From: Todiramphus chloris collaris
Lineage: Eukaryota; Chordata; Aves; Coraciiformes; Alcedinidae
Length of the DNA: 64,000 nucleotides
NCBI GenBank assembly: GCA_025345505.1
Contig: JANVCC010000077.1
Location: forward strand, 4,775,494 to 4,839,493
Reading direction: 5' to 3'
The stretch's first letter is position 1. Each line of letters begins with the position of its first letter. The notes below the pieces were generated by a model. That model worked only from the letters and a program-made list of their open reading frames with translations, was not told the DNA's origin and did no database searches. This document shows, piece after piece, positions 60,782-64,000 of the stretch. Position numbers and translations under genes: made by a program.

Positions 60782-60924
60782 GGGGATATGAAACCTTTAA
60801 CTCGCAATATCCTGAGTGCTGCGTGGATGGAAAACTGATTTCCCCAGAGAGGACCGAGTCAGAGAGAAACCTCCCCAGCCACTGTGAGAAGCAGAGTGCC
60901 AACCACAAACCTGCTTACGACCAG
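60782..60924 (+). CDS. DUSP5: DUSP5 coding exon 2: interdomain linker
   Basis: Encodes residues 132-179, from the conserved GGYETF and YPECCVD motifs at the end of the docking domain through a Ser/Glu-rich linker to PAYDQ at the start of the phosphatase domain. The acceptor is a textbook T-rich tract ending TCTCTAG at 60775-60781 and the donor is CCAG|GTGTGT at 60925. The length of 143 nt takes the frame from phase 1 to phase 0 (394+143 = 537 = 179 codons), which matches the human exon structure. The linker (about 150-173) differs most from human, as expected of a flexible segment. A frame continuing past the donor would stop at about 61032, so the donor is needed. Confidence 0.95.
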
Positions 60925-62344
60925 GTGTGTGTCACAGCAGGTCACCTTCCCCTTGTGTCTTCTCCTTTTTGCTCCTGGGGTTCTGCTGGAGGCCAGCAGG
61001 ATGCTGGTGGCCCTTATGCTGAGGGTCAATAATGCTGTCAATAAGTTTTCAGAGTTCAGGTTGGCAGTGTGTGTGTCAAAGAAGATGTCCTCTGTGTGCT
61101 GCTGGTCAGCATCCCCTCTGCCTGGCTTCAAAATTAGACATCAGAAGGAGAAAAAACACTCTGTCTAGTCCCAAAACTGTGTTAGAGACCCATCTTTATC
61201 ACATAGCCAGGCAGCATGAGCTGTGAGCAGCTTATGCCTCTCTAGGAGACTTAAAATAGACAGGGAAAGACTGCCAAGAGGGTCCTATTTCCAGCAGACA
61301 AAGGAGCACACTTTGCCTGTGCCTCCTCTGAGACCCTGTGAGGGATCTGAGGTTGGCAGAGGGGGCTGGGGCCCTGGGGCCACTTCTGAGCAGAGGCAGT
61401 GGCTCTTGAGAGCCACCGTTGGGCAGGGCGAGCGGGGTTTCCGCGGGGGAAGTCCTCGCACCCCCACGCTCACTCGCCCGGGGGAATACGTGTGCTCCGA
61501 GATGTCGCCCTGCGGTCGGGCCGCTTCCGCCGGGGTGTGCGTTTCCTGGCGCAGGGGGGAACCCCCGGGAGATGCCCCTCTGCCCCTCCAGAAACACCTC
61601 CTGCCCCAGGCTCTGTCCTGCCATCTTGGGCAGCTCCTGACTGTCCCCAGTGCGTGGGACCCACCGAGTGGGCAGCTTGATGGGGGTGGAAAGACAGTTT
61701 CTCACAGCCGGGGGCTGGAGGCCGCTCTTGTGCATCATGGAAAGTTACCTGTGATCTCTGAAACCCCTGTGTCAGACAGAGGCTTTTTTATTTTGTGGTC
61801 TCATCACCCAGCCTTTGCTTGTGCTGAGAAAGGAGGAACCGAGATGACATCTTGGGACTGGTGACGCAGAGGGTGCTGTGCCCCAGGGAGGTGTTAGGGG
61901 GACAGGGAGCCTTACTTCAATTTTTTTGCTTTGCTTCATCTTTGGATGTGTGAGTGGAGGGGGTGAGGTAGAGCAGCCTCTTCCTCCATGCTCAGATGTG
62001 CTCCCTGCTTCACCTCTGTTTTTGTAAAGCCACATAGGGAATGGACCTCGTGTATGAAAGTTCTTTGGGTATATCCCAAGGGGCAGCACTTCAAAGAAAG
62101 ACAAAAACATCTTGCACACGAGTGGGCTGGATCTGACTTTGTACCTCACAGATGTGGACAAGAAAATGAAAGCTTTTCCTGTGTGGGCTTTGCCGTCACA
62201 GTGATTCACTGGCCGGCAGCACTGGGGTCCAAAAATGCCAGGGAGGGAGGGAGCAGGAACCCACACAGGCTCCCTTGCCCCTCGGGTATCAGGACTCTAA
62301 TACTCTTGCAAAGGAATGACATGTTTCTGCTCCTTCTTTTCCAG
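60925..62344 (+). other. DUSP5: DUSP5 intron 2 (1.4 kb)
   Basis: GT-AG intron of 1420 bp between phase-0 exon ends. Its middle carries a compact CpG-dense island (about 61395-61580), described separately. A candidate branch-point motif (CTAAT) lies about 50 nt upstream of the exon 3 acceptor. The 642-nt open frame 61223-61864 spans the GC-rich part and is not supported as coding. Confidence 0.9.
61395..61580. promoter_or_regulatory. Compact CpG island inside DUSP5 intron 2
   Basis: About 20 CpGs in about 180 bp, close to the number expected from its GC content. This implies protection from CpG loss, in an intron whose flanks are ordinary. It contains no splice-consistent exon of DUSP5. It may be an internal promoter, an enhancer or an antisense start. 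Confidence 0.55.
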
Positions 62345-62564
62345 GGTGGTCCAGTTGAAATACTGCCTTTTCTCTACCTTGGTAGTGCCTATCATGCTTC
62401 CAAGTGCGAGTTTCTCGCCAACCTGCACATCACAGCCCTGCTTAACGTCTCCAGGAAAAGCTCAGAGTCTTTCAAGGACCAGTATTGCTACAAGTGGATC
62501 CCAGTGGAGGACAGTCACACAGCGGACATCAGCTCACACTTCCAGGAAGCCATTGACTTCATTG
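62345..62564 (+). CDS. DUSP5: DUSP5 coding exon 3: start of the dual-specificity phosphatase domain (gene continues past the window)
   Basis: Encodes residues 180-252 plus one base. It opens GGPVEILPFLYLGSA (the conserved start of MKP catalytic domains), then HASKCEFLANLHITALLNVS (about 197-215), KWIPVEDSHTADIS (229-242) and HFQEAIDFI (244-252). The Asp at about 235 aligns with the family's general acid (Asp232 in human DUSP5). The nucleophilic Cys of the HCx5R loop would come about 31 residues later and is not in this exon. The acceptor CTTCTTTTCCAG ends at 62344 and the donor ATTG|GTAGGT begins at 62565, giving a 220-nt exon in phase 0 to 1. No further DUSP5 exon is seen up to 64000, so about a third of the protein (human is 384 residues) and the 3' UTR lie to the right. 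Residues 216-226 (RKSSESFKDQY) diverge from human; the surroundings are nearly identical. Confidence 0.96.
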
Positions 62565-64000
62565 GTAGGTCCAAGTTAACAAATTTCCAGCTCTTTATGT
62601 ACTTTAAATTAATTTATTTTAAAATACATACTGGTGGGAAGGACACATTATTTTCTGCATGTTCCCAGATGTCACAGCAAAAATGTAAGCTCCCTGCTTC
62701 CCTCAGTGTTTCTCCCGGCAAAGGGATCTTTGTAAGGAAGGAAGGAAAAGGGACATTCAGAGCAAGGTCTCTCTCAGTCTGGGAGTCTGAGGAAGGGAAA
62801 TGCCTCCCCTTGACTGCCATCAGGCAGACAAGGCAAGTGAGCTGGTTAGCTTTATTTTCTCTTCAAAGCAAGTGTAGATGTAATTTCAGCGTGACAGTGA
62901 GCGAAGAAGTATTGTTGAGTAACAGTTAAATATATTGATTTTTTTTTTGACATAAAGGAAAGAAAACCAACATATTGTTCCTTGGACTTGCATGCCAGGC
63001 CCTGTAAAAGCCAGGTGAAGCAGAGCCAGCCTATTGCCTTCCTGTACTGAGATATCCCAAAGCCAGGGTCTTAGAAATCCAGTATTTCTCCATATCACAG
63101 AGCTCTTTCCATTTCTCCTTTTGATCATAATGGTAACTCACCCTTCAATCAAATACTCAATGGAAAAAAATAAAATAAAAAAATGAGGCCTTTAGGAAAC
63201 TTTGGGCCATCCTCTCCCCAACCTTCCTTCATTAGGCTAGGTAGGTGAATGACACACCAGCCATGCCAGGTAGTGCAAGGAAGAGGCTCCTCCCTGAGAA
63301 GCACAAGGTGGTTTGGTGGGGTGGAGTAGCCTGAGCCTGGGTGGAGGTGTGTTGAAACTGGTGCTGTTACTCTCCAGGAACACCCAAGAGAGAAACAGAG
63401 TAACACTCCAGTTACAGGCTAGCTGGACTCATTGCTCAGCTGAGTTAGAGTCCTTTGTGCAAACAGAATGAAAAAAAACCCAAAAGCAACTGAACTGAGG
63501 ATGCCCTCTGAGCCCTTTCCCTTCCTTGTAAGGGACTTCTCACACCTTTCCAGGAACTGCTAATTCATAGCACTTTCCTGTCCCATCCCCAACGCCTTCT
63601 GGTAGTTCTTGAGTCACCTGGAAACTTCCCAGATTTTGAGCATGACTTTAGTTTTCACTTTCTTTAAAAATTGGGTGTGTGGTGTAGATGCTGGGTATGA
63701 CTCAAATCCACATCTTCCTTATTTTGTATGGTAGTTAAATATAACTGGTCATGGTGGCACCAGTCCCCTGGCAGACAATCGAAGACAGACAAATGATAAC
63801 TTTCTCAGCTCTGCGTTGTTTCACTGAGCCCTACACACAACACAGTTGTCCATAAATTGGAGCTTGAACATATTACTCAAGGCAAGAGAGCAGAGAATGT
63901 CTATTTTTGAACTGTATTTTTGTGTGGAAAGGGCTTATTTTAAGCACATTCTCTTTAATCTAATAACAATCATTGTGTTGTGTGAGTAACCACAGTGGCT
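62565..64000 (+). other. DUSP5: DUSP5 intron 3, 5' part (truncated by the window edge)
   Basis: Begins with GTAGGT. It contains a (GGAA)n-like tract around 62734-62750, an A/T-rich tract at about 63160-63182 and an AP-1 consensus in reverse orientation (TGAGTCA, 63610-63616). No exon 4 signature (the catalytic HCx5R loop) was found before 64000. Confidence 0.85.

Noticed and set aside
61223-61864. 213-codon open frame in intron 2
   Set aside because: It coincides with the CpG island, where stop codons are rare, and a competing 168-codon frame exists on the other strand. It shows no homology to MAP-kinase phosphatases and no splice-consistent borders.
62565-64000. DUSP5 exon 4 with the catalytic HCx5R loop
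   Set aside because: I searched for the catalytic loop in all forward frames and did not find it. The last exon must lie to the right of the window.
1-64000. CRISPR arrays, bacterial operons, tRNA/rRNA genes, intact transposons
   Set aside because: None seen. Repeats are eukaryotic LINE/SINE relics and simple sequence, and no full tRNA cloverleaf or regularly spaced repeat array was found.

Overview
The window is vertebrate, almost certainly avian, nuclear DNA. It has long gene-free stretches, GT-AG introns, a CpG-island promoter, several CR1 LINE tails (the dominant bird retroposon) and worn MIR/L2-type relics. The species cannot be resolved by eye. The one protein-coding gene I can support is the 5' part of DUSP5, the nuclear, ERK-specific dual-specificity phosphatase, on the + strand from about 55.9 kb to beyond the right edge.

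Layout. From 1 to about 55.6 kb I see no gene. In human, the region 5' of DUSP5 is also a gene desert (towards SMNDC1), so this fits a distal regulatory domain. It holds a degenerate ~136-bp tandem repeat (740-1280), microsatellites and homopolymer runs (AGG, a 19-G run, poly-C, poly-T, A/C-only tracts), CR1 tails (18.4, 23.9, 36.8 kb), an older CR1/L3-type segment (43.3 kb), MIR-like relics (9.7, 18.2, 29.0 kb), AT-rich blocks that look like conserved noncoding elements (13.4, 19.1, 49.7 kb), and orphan CpG clusters (28.3, 40.4, 54.0 kb).

DUSP5. The CpG-island promoter (55690-56076) carries two perfect SRF-binding CArG boxes 29 bp apart, CRE half-sites, GC boxes and a TATA-like box. Coding exon 1 is 56077-56470, exon 2 is 60782-60924 and exon 3 is 62345-62564. 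The joined reading frame gives 252 residues plus one base: the whole rhodanese/CDC25-like ERK-docking domain, with its RRAR motif, and the start of the phosphatase domain up to the general-acid Asp. Exon 4, which should encode the catalytic HCx5R loop and the C-terminus, lies outside the window.

Regulation. The architecture fits an ERK-induced negative-feedback gene: SRF/TCF sites at the promoter, a third perfect CArG box in intron 1, AP-1 sites around the locus, and two extra CpG-dense patches inside introns 1 and 2. I found no CRISPR array, operon, intact mobile element, tRNA/rRNA gene or obviously new coding system. The best candidates for something undescribed are regulatory: the intragenic CpG island at 61.4 kb, the orphan CpG island at 40.4 kb, and the palindrome/hairpin-bearing AT-rich element at 19.1 kb.
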